DNA from: Isotricha intestinalis
Lineage: Eukaryota > Ciliophora > Litostomatea > Vestibuliferida > Isotrichidae
Direction of reading: 5' to 3'
Assembly: GCA_023807065.1 (NCBI GenBank)
Contig: JAJJLU010000938.1
Span: 1 to 13,759 of the forward strand
Length of the DNA stretch: 13,759 bases
Below the pieces are notes generated by a model. It did no database searches. It was given only the letters and a program-made list of their open reading frames with translations, and was not told the DNA's origin. The position numbers and the translations under genes are program-made. Positions 1 through 8,426 of this stretch are shown one piece after another; the stretch's first letter is position 1; every line of letters starts with the position of its first letter.

Positions 1-233
1 AAAATATGATTATTTGTAAGTAAAACATTTAAATAATTTGTTCTTATTGGAATTTTACAAAAAAATCCACTTCCAACATTTATTATCTTTCCATTAATAT
101 CTTTTACTATTATTTTTATAACACATTTCTTTTTTGACAAAGCATAAGTTAATTCATCAGCATCTACCATATTAATGTCATTTGGAACATTCTTATTTTC
201 ATAAATTATTTCATCATTTTCTAAATTTTCCAT
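1..233 (-). CDS. Trypsin-like (chymotrypsin-fold) serine protease-like protein, N-terminal part, cut by window edge
   Basis: Reading the minus strand from the ATG at 233-231 gives 77 codons with no stop before the left edge of the window. The protein starts MENLENDEIIYENKNVPNDI and, after about 50 residues, reads VGSGFFCKIP and then LLTNNHI. A glycine-rich strand with a GSGFF core, followed about 15-20 residues later by (L/I)TN-x-H, is the usual start of a trypsin/HtrA-like domain, and the His would be the first member of the catalytic triad. The Asp and Ser would lie left of the window, so activity cannot be judged. No signal peptide is visible; the N-terminus is acidic, so an intracellular protein is likely. 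The start is supported by an AAAATGG context and an AT-only upstream region. It is divergent from the small ORF at 379. Family assignment is moderate; an inactive protease-fold protein is possible. Confidence 0.68.
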   Translation of the reverse strand, partial: MENLENDEIIYENKNVPNDINMVDADELTYALSKKKCVIKIIVKDINGKIINVGSGFFCKIPIRTNYLNVLLTNNHI

Positions 234-378
234 TTTATTTTATTTTCTACCTAATGCTCTTATATTCAATTAAAATAAATTAATTATTGATTATAATAAT
301 CAATTTTTGATTTAAAAACATATAGATTATAAATTAAAGCAATATTATAATTTATTTAATTAAACATAGGATAATTTT

Positions 379-546
379 ATGATATTTTATTTTCAAAAAA
401 ATAAATATTCTTTAGAAATTGAAATTGCAGAAACATATGGAAAATATTTAGGTAAAGGATTAACTGCTATTGTTGATGTTTGTAATCATACTACAAAAGT
501 AGTTTACCATAATTGAAGAAAATATAAGAGTTTTAATAGTTTATAA
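379..546 (+). pseudogene. Short coding-like ORF with one in-frame TGA; fragment or small gene of unknown function
   Basis: From ATG 379 there are 45 open codons to a TGA at 514-516, then nine more codons to a TAA at 544-546. The peptide begins MIFYFQKNKYSLEIEIAETY and continues GKYLGKGLTAIVDVCNHTTK with VVYHN before the TGA. Codon and residue composition (Gly, Ala, Thr, Val, Cys, His) is clearly richer than random AT DNA, so I believe it is or was coding. I do not recognise the family. It could be a decayed gene whose TGA came from TGG or CGA, a short real gene ending at TGA, or a gene in which TGA is read as an amino acid. It is divergent from the protease-like gene, with a 145-bp AT-rich gap between the two starts. 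Confidence 0.4.
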
Positions 547-846
547 AAAATAAAATATTGATAAACTTTTTTCTTTTTAAACATTTATATTAAAAATAGT
601 TATTTAAAAAATATAATTCATTTTATTTTGTTGTATTAAAATTAGTTGTTTTTGAAAAAAATTATTATAAAATAATTTAAATGAAATATAAAGAAAAAAA
701 AAACAATAATTATGGAAATAATTTAGGAAGATTTGTTAAAATATATTTAAATAATTAAAAAATATTTCTTTCAATTCATAAATCAAAAAAAATATTATTT
801 TCTAAAAACAAAACTGTATATAAAATAATTGAAAAACAATAAATAA
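547..846. other. AT-rich gap with weak ORF relics only
   Basis: A plus-strand reading from ATG 681 gives 25 codons to a TAA, then continues in frame with further coding-like codons to another TAA near 840. It contains GNNLGRFVKIYLNN and, after the stop, FLSIHKSKKILFSKNKTVYK. It may be a relic related to the small ORF upstream, but its length is within chance for this composition. Nothing else is recognisable. Confidence 0.3.
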
Positions 847-1641
847 TTATTTTATTAATTTAACTTCCATATTGATTTTGTAATTTATATAATCATTAAT
901 TTTATTTTTTAATTCCTTAGTTTTTTAAGTGGCTTTTAAAGTAAAATAATAGCAAAATGTTTTAATTTTTCTCCAAAAGATTCTACATATTCATAATCAT
1001 TATTTTTTCCTTAAATCTTATCAATTCAATCTAATAGCTTGAACATTCCTCATTATTTTTTTTATAAATTTATTTTAATTATCATCTTCTTCAAGTATGC
1101 ATAATCATCTGATGAAATTGTTTTTTTATTTGCAAATTTTTTACTTCTTCTTTTAATATTTTTATATTATATGAATTACCACAAAATTCCTTTTTTTCTC
1201 TTATTCTTTCTTCTTCTTCTTTATCATTCTTTTTATTTACTTTTTCTTATACTTCATTTTTATTACACAAATCTATCAAAATCAAAATATAATTTTTATT
1301 TTTGATTATTTATCTGTTTTTTCTTCTATATTTATATTCTCACCTTGGATAATTTTCAAAATAAATTGATTTTTTAATTTCAGGTTATTTTTCTTTTTTT
1401 TCACTTATATCTTTTTTTTTCTCACTTTTTAGAATATCTTCATTATTTTTTTTAAATAATTATTATTATTTTTACTTTTATTTTATTCTAGAATTATTTT
1501 CTAAATCTTCTTTAACTCTTTTTATTATTTTCATGTCGTTAAAATTAATCAGAATTATAATCATAAAAATATCCTTCTTTTGGAATTCTCATTTCATTGT
1601 ATTTTTCTTTATTTTTCTCTGAAAATATCAATATCACTCAT
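847..1641 (-). pseudogene. Probable decayed gene for a Lys/Glu-rich coiled-coil protein, broken by stops and frameshifts
   Basis: The minus strand is strongly purine-rich here, like the coding strand of the intact genes. From ATG at 1641 it reads MSDIDIF, then shifts frame to EKYNEMRIPKEGYFYDYNSD, shifts again to NFNDMKIIKRVKEDLENNSR, and then stays mostly in one frame with several TAA and TGA stops. The longest open run is 51 codons (1246-1094), including EEEERIREKKEFCGNSYNIK. Later frames give YEYVESFGEKLKHFAIIL and KTKELKNKINDYINYKINME, ending at TAA 849-847. At least four frame changes and about a dozen stops rule out a simple recoded gene. Many stops lie where Gln or Trp would fit, as expected from CAA to TAA and TGG to TGA decay under AT pressure. 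It is divergent from the coiled-coil gene at 1760. The original family is not recognised. Chance low-complexity coding potential is the main alternative. Confidence 0.45.
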
Positions 1642-1759
1642 AATTATATTAATAAAAACAATTGAAAAAAGAGAAGATAAAATTTGAATAATCAATTTAA
1701 TTAAAAAATATAAAATTAATAAATAAATAAAAAGTAACTTTTATAATTATTAAATAAAA

Positions 1760-3382
1760 ATGCCTCAATTAGTACCAAAATCAAAAGCAACAGATGTAGA
1801 TGATAAAAAAACAGGAACAGGAGATAAAGGTTCATCTCAACAACTTCCAATAGAAAATCAAAATACAAACATACCTTCATCAAATCAGAAAAAAGTTAAA
1901 TTTGAATCTTCAAAAAAAAAAACTGATGAGTTAACAAAAAAATTAAATAAACTTAAAGGACAAATTTCAGATGAAAGACAAGAAACAATTGAAAAAATAA
2001 AAGAAGTTAATTATGAAATTGATTTAAAAAGTGAAGCAATCACAAAATTAACAAGTGATAATAAAAATTTATTTAAGGAGTTAACTAAACTTAAAAGTGA
2101 AGTTGATGAAAAAATTAAATATGCAAGAATATATAAAATGAAGGAAGAAAAAATAGAAAATGATATTAAACAAATAAATAAATATATTAAAATACAAGAT
2201 GAAGAAATTAAAAATTCAAAAAAAATTCTTTTATTAGGATTTTCCAAAGAAAAAGAATATTTGGAAAAATTTATAAATAAAAACAGTCAAAAAGTTTTAC
2301 ATGATATGGAAGATGAATTAAAATATCATCAAGAACTATTAGAATTGAATGAAAAGAAATATAAAGAATTAAAAAGAAAAACAGCAACTCATCCAACTTG
2401 TATGAATAAAATTAATCATTTAAAAGAAAGAATAATTAATTTAGATAGTCAAATAGATTTTGAAAAAAAATATTCTGATAAAATATTAAAAAAAATACAT
2501 AAAATGCAAAAGGAAGAAGATTCAAAAAATGAACATTATGGTTATTTAGACGATGAATCAATAGATGAAAGATTTCAAAAAAATTATAATAGAAATAGAA
2601 AATTTAATGAAGAAAAAAAAAAAAACAATAGAGGAAATTCATTATCTGGAATTCCTAGAGCAAAAATAAATATTCCCAATCCAAATGCTTTTGCTGATGC
2701 TAAAGAAATTCAAAAAAATCGAGAATTAAATAAAAGCATTGAACCTATTTGGAAAGAATTAGAAATTGCAAATGATAGATTTAAAAAGCATTTAACTGAA
2801 ACTTCAAAAAAAAAAATTGATAATAACAATCAAGGTAATAACCATTTTAATTCTTTATTTATTGGAAAAGAAAAAAAAATTTTATCTAAATTAATTCCTA
2901 TTGAGAATTTAAATGATTTTTCAGAAAGGTTTAATAATTTAGAAAGGGAAAAAAATGATATTGAAGACTTATTAAACAGTAATCAAAGTAAAAAAGATGA
3001 ATTAAAAGAAAATAAAAATAAAATTGAATCGAGTACTTTAAAAATGAAAGAGATTAATAAAGATTATATATTTTTAAAAGGAGAAACTTCTAAATTAAAA
3101 AATATTATTAAAGAACTAAAAAAAACTTTGAGAATTCATGAAACAAAATTAAAGGAAATTAATTATTTATATAATATTAAAAATAAAGAAAATAATCAAT
3201 TAAAACAATATTTAGATAAATTAGAAGAAGATATTCAAAATGGAGAATTAATTTTACAGGAACAATATAGAAAAGAAGAAGAAAAAAAAAATGTAAATGA
3301 TAATAATGAAGGAAATGGTGATGAAGAAGAAAATGAAAATTCCAATGAAAATAATGAAAATAATGATGAAGAAGACAATTAA
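1760..3382 (+). CDS. Long coiled-coil protein with acidic C-terminal tail, unknown function
   Basis: A 540-residue protein on a single open frame, start ATG in an AAATAAAAATG context and stop TAA. Residues 1-50 are polar and disordered (Thr, Gly, Gln, Pro, Asn). Residues about 50-280 and 375-505 are Lys/Glu/Leu/Ile-rich and read as long coiled coil, for example LTKKLNKLKGQISDERQETI and LKNIIKELKKTLRIHETKLK. Between them is a linker around 285-325 with NSLSGIPRAKINIPNPNAF (294 onward), the only Pro/Gly-rich conserved-looking segment. The last 35 or so residues are almost entirely Glu, Asp and Asn. There is no signal peptide, membrane segment or enzymatic motif. Proteins of this build usually serve as structural or scaffold parts of cytoskeleton, cilia or basal bodies, but that is inference; I do not recognise the family. 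The gene diverges from the relic at 847-1641, with 118 bp between the two ATGs. Confidence 0.85.
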   Translation: MPQLVPKSKATDVDDKKTGTGDKGSSQQLPIENQNTNIPSSNQKKVKFESSKKKTDELTKKLNKLKGQISDERQETIEKIKEVNYEIDLKSEAITKLTSDNKNLFKELTKLKSEVDEKIKYARIYKMKEEKIENDIKQINKYIKIQDEEIKNSKKILLLGFSKEKEYLEKFINKNSQKVLHDMEDELKYHQELLELNEKKYKELKRKTATHPTCMNKINHLKERIINLDSQIDFEKKYSDKILKKIHKMQKEEDSKNEHYGYLDDESIDERFQKNYNRNRKFNEEKKKNNRGNSLSGIPRAKINIPNPNAFADAKEIQKNRELNKSIEPIWKELEIANDRFKKHLTETSKKKIDNNNQGNNHFNSLFIGKEKKILSKLIPIENLNDFSERFNNLEREKNDIEDLLNSNQSKKDELKENKNKIESSTLKMKEINKDYIFLKGETSKLKNIIKELKKTLRIHETKLKEINYLYNIKNKENNQLKQYLDKLEEDIQNGELILQEQYRKEEEKKNVNDNNEGNGDEEENENSNENNENNDEEDN

Positions 3383-4533
3383 AAAAAAAGAATTCATAAA
3401 AATATATTTCTTTTATTTAGGTTTAAATATTATTATATATATAATAGGAGAAAGAAATTATGTGTTTGGAAAAATATTTTTAAAAAATTATATATGAATA
3501 AACATAAATTTTCATTTTTTTTGTTTTTAAAATAAATCATTTTAACTTTTTAATAATGTTTTAACTTCAATTATAAATAATATTATTTTCAATAAATCAG
3601 AAAACAAAAAAATTTCATTGGAGAATAATTGTTTAAAAAGAAATTCACTTTAATTCATAATTAATCTAAACATATAAGATGAATGCCAATTCATAAGTAA
3701 ATTTTTTTTGGTTAAATTTGTTGTTAAGATGAAACTCAATTTCAAAAAAGAAATATTGACTCTTTTATTTAATTAAAAAATATTTTTCATTTATTCATAT
3801 CTTAAAACTTAATGAAATAATCAACTTAAAATAAATAAATTATAAAAATTGAAAAAAAATAAAACATATATTTTAATATAAAATTTCTTTATAACAAAAT
3901 TTAAAATTTAATAAAAAAAGAATTATAATATAATAACGATATAAAAACAGATATCCAAAAAGACTAAAAATGAAAGCAATGACTGATATACATTAAATAT
4001 AAATTATAATATTAAGAATTAAATCAAAAATAAGATAATCATTTTAGCTTAGAAAAATTTGAAATTAAATTAACAAATAGAAAGTAATAAATAGCTCAAT
4101 TAAAATAAAAAAGAAAATCAGATGAATATAGAATTGACTAAAAAAATTATGAATAATAATATAAAAGATATAGGATATTAAAAAAGAAATAATATTCAAT
4201 AAAAATGTATATGAAAAAGAAAAGATATTAAAATCAAAAATAAATGATAAAAAAATGAGAAATGTAATCATCCAAAATGACATAAAACATCCTAAATTTT
4301 CCATCAATAATTCCCTCTAACTATTGATAAATATATTAGTTAACTTTATTAAAAAATTAAATATAGAAGAAGTATATCTAAGATAAATATGACATTAAAA
4401 AAATCAACAAATTCAAAATAAATAATTATTTTAATTTAAAATAAAAATAATTGTCTTATTTAATTTTTTATATTTAATATAAAAATTTATAAAATCACTT
4501 TTTTCCTTTTTTATAATATAAAAAATAAAAAAA
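3383..4533. other. 1.15-kb region without a convincing gene
   Basis: This stretch between the coiled-coil gene and the spastin-like gene holds no intact ORF that resembles a gene. The plus strand is A-rich from about 3900 on, and two plus frames give K/N/I-rich text with stops at roughly the rate expected for this base composition. One run of 32 open codons (3678-3773) reads DECQFISKFFLVKFVVKMKL and is the most coding-like piece. A reading at about 4040-4150 gives SLEKFEIKLTNRK followed by TAA codons where Gln could stand. Either could be a relic of a decayed coiled-coil gene, but neither exceeds chance convincingly. The last 100 bp contain AT tracts and presumably the promoter and 5' UTR of the next gene; no specific element can be named. 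Confidence 0.5.
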
Positions 4534-5922
4534 ATGAATAATCAACCAAACATTAATTCTCATCCAAATATTAATAATCTTCCAAACCAAAATATCCAAC
4601 AAAATCAAAATATGATGCTTCAATATAAAAATACCTTAAAATATGCATATGACCTGTTTATGAAAGGTTCAGTAGATTATAAAAACTATTCTTTAGAAAT
4701 GGCATTAGATGAATTTGAAAAAGCTTTAGTATTAGTAAATAAGACATATCCTCATATAGTAAATGATCCAAATTTAAAATCAACAACAGATAATTTCTTA
4801 AAGCAATTAAATCAATATATAAAAACCACAAAATTTCAAATCAAAAATAAATATGAATACAAATCAAGTGCAGGTTTCGCAAATGAAGATGACTACAAAA
4901 AAAAGATAGTATTCATTCAAAATAATCCTCAAACCCAACCTCAAAATATTCAAAATAAAAATCCTCAAAATCCTCAAAATTCAAATTCTCAAAATCCTCA
5001 AAAAAAAGATAATAATGACAAAGGTACGGTTGTAAGTAATGATTTGAGAGAAAAAGTTCTTTCAGAAATAGTGGATTCTAAACCAGGAGTAAAATTCAGT
5101 GATGTAGTAGGATTAGATGGAGCAAAGCAAATCTTAAAAGAAATAATAATAATTCCAAACTTAAGACCAGATTTATTCACAGGTTTACGTTCTCCTCCAA
5201 GAGGACTTCTTCTCTTCGGTCCTCCAGGTACAGGAAAAACAATGATAGCTAAAGCAGTTGCTACTGAATGTCAATGTACTTTCTTCAATATTTCAGCATC
5301 ATCACTTACTAGTAAATATCTTGGAGAAAGTGAGAAATTAGTAAGAGCTCTTTTTGAATTGGCTTTTGAGAAAAATCCAAGTGTTGTTTTTATTGATGAA
5401 ATAGAGTCTATTTTATCAAAGAGAAAAGAAGATGAGAATGAAGCAATGAAAAGATTAAAAACTGAATTTTTAATTCAATTTGATGGTGTTGGAAGTTCTC
5501 AAGATGCAAGAGTACTTATCATTGGAGCGACTAATCGTCCTTTTGATTTGGATCCTGCAGTTGTTAGGAGATTACCTAAAAGAGTTTATATTGGTCCTTT
5601 TAATAAGGATGAAAGGAAATTTTTCATTAAGGAAATTATTAGTCAAAATGATAATACTATTACTGATGAACAATATGGTAAAATTGCTGAGTTATGTAAT
5701 AATTATTCAAATAGTGATTTAAAGGAATTATGTAGGGAAGCTGCTTATGAACCTTTAAGAGAAATTAGTAGTAATGTTCAAAGTTTAGAAAAAGTTAATA
5801 AATTAAGACCTATTTGTTATGAAGATTTTGTTAAAGCAGTTAAAAAAGTTAGAGGAACTCTTACTAAGGATGTTTTAAATGAGTTAATGAAGTGGAATAA
5901 TGAATTTGGAGCTTTGAATTAG
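4534..5922 (+). CDS. Spastin-like microtubule-severing AAA ATPase (MIT + AAA + Vps4_C)
   Basis: A 462-residue meiotic-clade AAA ATPase. Residues about 28-105 form a helical MIT-like region (YAYDLFMKGSVDYKNYSLEM), followed by an Asn/Gln/Pro-rich linker at about 130-165. The AAA core has Walker A GPPGTGKT (229-236), pore loop KYLG (261-264), Walker B VVFIDE (284-289), sensor 1 N334 and tandem arginine fingers R345/R346 in AVVRRLPKR. All catalytic residues are present. The C-terminus, KWNNEFG, matches the terminal helix of spastin and fidgetin-like proteins rather than Vps4. Spastins hydrolyse ATP as hexamers to extract tubulin and cut microtubules, and the MIT domain recruits them to ESCRT-III on membranes. 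The phrase FNISASSLTSKY and the MIT-like region favour spastin; LCREAAYEPLRE with LRPICYEDF is closer to fidgetin-like 1, so orthology is not settled. The stop TAG lies exactly where the family ends, which argues that TAG is a real stop here. Confidence 0.93.
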   Translation: MNNQPNINSHPNINNLPNQNIQQNQNMMLQYKNTLKYAYDLFMKGSVDYKNYSLEMALDEFEKALVLVNKTYPHIVNDPNLKSTTDNFLKQLNQYIKTTKFQIKNKYEYKSSAGFANEDDYKKKIVFIQNNPQTQPQNIQNKNPQNPQNSNSQNPQKKDNNDKGTVVSNDLREKVLSEIVDSKPGVKFSDVVGLDGAKQILKEIIIIPNLRPDLFTGLRSPPRGLLLFGPPGTGKTMIAKAVATECQCTFFNISASSLTSKYLGESEKLVRALFELAFEKNPSVVFIDEIESILSKRKEDENEAMKRLKTEFLIQFDGVGSSQDARVLIIGATNRPFDLDPAVVRRLPKRVYIGPFNKDERKFFIKEIISQNDNTITDEQYGKIAELCNNYSNSDLKELCREAAYEPLREISSNVQSLEKVNKLRPICYEDFVKAVKKVRGTLTKDVLNELMKWNNEFGALN

Positions 5923-6089
5923 GATTTTTTTGGATTTAATTATAATAAAAATTTTATAATTTTTTAATTATGTTTGTATTCTTTTTTTTAATTTTTTTTT
6001 TTTTGCTTTTACATTTATATATTTTATATTTATAATTATTTTCAATTAATAATTATAATTTAAAAATTAATTAATAAATAAATAATTTA
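5923..6089. other. Convergent 3'-end spacer with T tracts
   Basis: 167 bp separate the stop of the spastin-like gene from the stop of the minus-strand repeat gene. It contains long T runs (about 5982-6004) and AATAAA-type words near 6074-6082. In DNA this AT-rich such words are not specific enough to call polyadenylation sites. The two 3' ends must share this short space. Confidence 0.45.
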
Positions 6090-8426
6090 TTAAATTTTTA
6101 TTTGTGAACTTTTTTCAGGGTTATTAAAATTAATTTTATTTTTCTTTTTTAATCCTATATTTTTTCCCCATTTTTCAAAATATTTTTTAATAATTCGACA
6201 TTTTTGTTGATATGAAATATATGATATTATTTTTACAAATAGCCATCCTTGCATTAATCTTTTATCATTACCACATGAATCATATTTTTCTTTTTCTTTT
6301 TTTATTTTTATATTTTTACTCTTAAATTTTAATTCTTCATTATTTATGTTATCAAAACCTTTTTTTTCATCATTTTTATTATTTTTAATTATAATATCAT
6401 TTAATTTATTTAAATTTTCTATATTATTATTTTTTTCTGCTTCATTTAACTTTTTTAGATTATCTAAAATTTCTTTTTTATCTTTTAAATTTTTTTTATT
6501 TATTACATTATTTAAACTATTTAATCCTTCATTTAATTTATTCTTATTTTGATAATTTTTTAAAATATTCATAGTTTCTTTTTTATCATCTAAAGTTTTT
6601 TTATTTATAATATCATTTAATTTATTTAATCCTTCATTTATTTTATTTTTTCCTTCATTCTTAATATCTTTCTTATGAATAACAATATTTCTTCTATCCT
6701 TATTATATTTAATGGTTACAACATTTCCTTTCTTTTTTTTATCATTTAGAATTTCATTATTATTTATTTTTATGTTTTTATTTTTATCTTCAATCATATC
6801 TCTTTCATTAATATTATCTTTTTTATTATCTTTGTTATTATTTTGAGAATATGTATTATCAATAATAGGCTCATAAATTTTTTCTTTCTTTGTATTATTC
6901 GTAGGAATAATAATTGTTTGATGTTTTTCTCTATTTTTAATTGGTAAAGTTTTATCTACTGGTTTATCATAATAAATTCGATTTCTTAATCTTATTTTAT
7001 TATCCTTTTTACCTAAAAATGTTTTTGGCTTTTTTATATATAATTTCCATTTTTTAAAACATTTCATTAAATTAAATGTATCATTATGATTATGATGATT
7101 TATAAATGAATTTATTTTTTCTTTGATTAATAAAATATTTTTTGTTTCATGATCTTCAAAAGGAATATTAATTAATTCATTTTTATTTTCTTGAGATTTA
7201 TTATTTCCAATCAGATTTTGATTATCTTCATTTATTATATTCATATTTGTTTTTCCTCCTCTTAATTTTCCTGATTGATAAATTGTTTCTGGTTTTTGGA
7301 GTTCTGGAATATTTGAACTATAAATATTATTCATTAAAGGAACAGGTAAATTTAAGGTAAGATTATTGGAATTTATATTTATTTCGGAGTCTTTTTCAGT
7401 TTTATTTTCTTTTAAATTCTTTATAACTTCCTTTTTGTCTTCGTTATTTTTTTTATTTAATATATCATTTAATTTATTTAATCCTTCTTTTTTATTATCT
7501 TTATTATCTTTTAAATCATTATTTATATCATTCTCTTTTTTATTATCTTTTTTTTCTTTTAAATTCTTTATAACTTCCTTTTTATGTTCATTATTTTTTT
7601 TATTTATTATATCATTTAATTTATTTAATCCTTTATTTTTATTATCTTTATTATCTTTTAAATCATTATTTATATCATTCTCTTTTTTCTTATCTTTGTT
7701 TTCTTTTAAATTATTAATAACTTCTTTTTTTTGTTCTTTATTTTTTTGATTTAATACATCATTTAATTTATTTAATCCTTCTTTTTTTTTATCTTTGTTT
7801 TCTTTTATATAATTTATATCATTCTTTATATCTTCTTTTTTTTTATCTTTATTATCTTTTATATTATTGACTATTTCTTTTTTATGATTATTATTTTTTT
7901 TATTTGTATCATTTTTCAATTTTTGATTTTCTTTCATATTCAAATCATCTTTATATTGAGCTTTTTTATTGCTTTTATTTTTATCAATTTCTCCAAGATC
8001 ATTTTTTATAATGTTCTTTTTATTTAATAATAAATAATCTTCATTTTCTGGATAACATAATTCCGAATAATTACCATTTAGTTTGTTTTTAAATATTTTC
8101 ATTTTTTCTTTTTTTTCATCCAAAATTTCAAATTCTTTCATATCAATTTTACCATTCGAATGTTCATTAATCATAAAATTATAACACGAATAATTAGGGA
8201 TTTTATTATTTGGAATGGGTAATGAAAATCTATTTACACTTAAAGAATTAATTCTTTCATTATTATTTTCTTTTTTTTTTTTTAAAATTTTATTAAACAA
8301 ATTTACCTCTTCGTTTTCTTCATTAAAATTTAAAGTTATAACTCTTTTATTATTTTCATGTATAGTTGCAATTGCGTGATATGGTGATCTACTTGTTTCA
8401 AATCTATTATTTAATTTATAAGACAT
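6090..8426 (-). CDS. 778-aa Lys/Asn-rich protein with tandem 49-residue repeats and two FxxW motifs
   Basis: A single open frame of 778 codons, start ATG at 8426-8424 and stop TAA. The N-terminus (1-160) is a mixed basic region. Residues about 168-348 are four tandem units of 49 residues (147 bp), each built on (G)LNKLNDIINKKN-x-x-KKE followed by Asp/Lys/Asn spacer text. Motif starts fall at about 168, 217, 266 and 315. Diverged copies recur near 599, 634 and 671. Two tryptophan-bearing segments stand out: CFKKWKLYIKKPKTF (W460) and RIIKKYFEKWGKNI (W753). These resemble the F-x-x-W core of Sfi1-type centrin-binding repeats, so a link to centrin or basal-body fibres is possible but only inferred. 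No enzymatic motif, signal peptide or membrane segment is visible. The family is not recognised. The gene is convergent with the spastin-like gene and divergent from the sorting nexin. Confidence 0.85.
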   Translation of the reverse strand: MSYKLNNRFETSRSPYHAIATIHENNKRVITLNFNEENEEVNLFNKILKKKKENNNERINSLSVNRFSLPIPNNKIPNYSCYNFMINEHSNGKIDMKEFEILDEKKEKMKIFKNKLNGNYSELCYPENEDYLLLNKKNIIKNDLGEIDKNKSNKKAQYKDDLNMKENQKLKNDTNKKNNNHKKEIVNNIKDNKDKKKEDIKNDINYIKENKDKKKEGLNKLNDVLNQKNKEQKKEVINNLKENKDKKKENDINNDLKDNKDNKNKGLNKLNDIINKKNNEHKKEVIKNLKEKKDNKKENDINNDLKDNKDNKKEGLNKLNDILNKKNNEDKKEVIKNLKENKTEKDSEININSNNLTLNLPVPLMNNIYSSNIPELQKPETIYQSGKLRGGKTNMNIINEDNQNLIGNNKSQENKNELINIPFEDHETKNILLIKEKINSFINHHNHNDTFNLMKCFKKWKLYIKKPKTFLGKKDNKIRLRNRIYYDKPVDKTLPIKNREKHQTIIIPTNNTKKEKIYEPIIDNTYSQNNNKDNKKDNINERDMIEDKNKNIKINNNEILNDKKKKGNVVTIKYNKDRRNIVIHKKDIKNEGKNKINEGLNKLNDIINKKTLDDKKETMNILKNYQNKNKLNEGLNSLNNVINKKNLKDKKEILDNLKKLNEAEKNNNIENLNKLNDIIIKNNKNDEKKGFDNINNEELKFKSKNIKIKKEKEKYDSCGNDKRLMQGWLFVKIISYISYQQKCRIIKKYFEKWGKNIGLKKKNKINFNNPEKSSQIKI
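7383..7925 (-). repeat. In-frame tandem repeat array, 147-bp unit, about 3.7 copies
   Basis: The plus-strand marker ATCATTTAATTTATTTAATC starts at 7464, 7611 and, with the same core, 7758, exactly 147 bp apart. This gives 49-residue protein units. Full units lie at 7632-7778 and 7485-7631, with a partial third unit at about 7383-7484. A more diverged unit precedes them at about 7779-7925. The middle two units are nearly identical at DNA level, so recent duplication or gene conversion is likely. Confidence 0.9.

Noticed and set aside
1321..1345. An 18-nt GT...AG mini-intron on the minus strand in the decayed gene
   Set aside because: Removing GTGAGAATATAAATATAG deletes one TGA but keeps the frame, and other stops follow at once, so it does not restore a gene.
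3297..3497. 66-codon plus-strand ORF overlapping the coiled-coil gene end
   Set aside because: It is a frame shadow of the acidic tail (GAA and AAT codons read as Met, Lys and Ile) that drifts into AT-only spacer.
3590..4330. A plus-strand gene with many internal TAA/TAG/TGA
   Set aside because: Two different frames look equally coiled-coil-like, and stops occur at about one codon in ten, the rate expected from base composition.
4534..5922. Vps4 instead of a spastin-like protein
   Set aside because: MIT plus AAA fits both, but the core phrase FNISASSLTSKY, the KRVYI segment and the KWNNEFG end match the spastin/fidgetin group.
7366..7749. 127-codon plus-strand ORF rich in Phe, Leu and Ser
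   Set aside because: It is the antisense of the Lys/Asn/Glu repeat array in the minus-strand gene, and its periodicity comes from those repeats.
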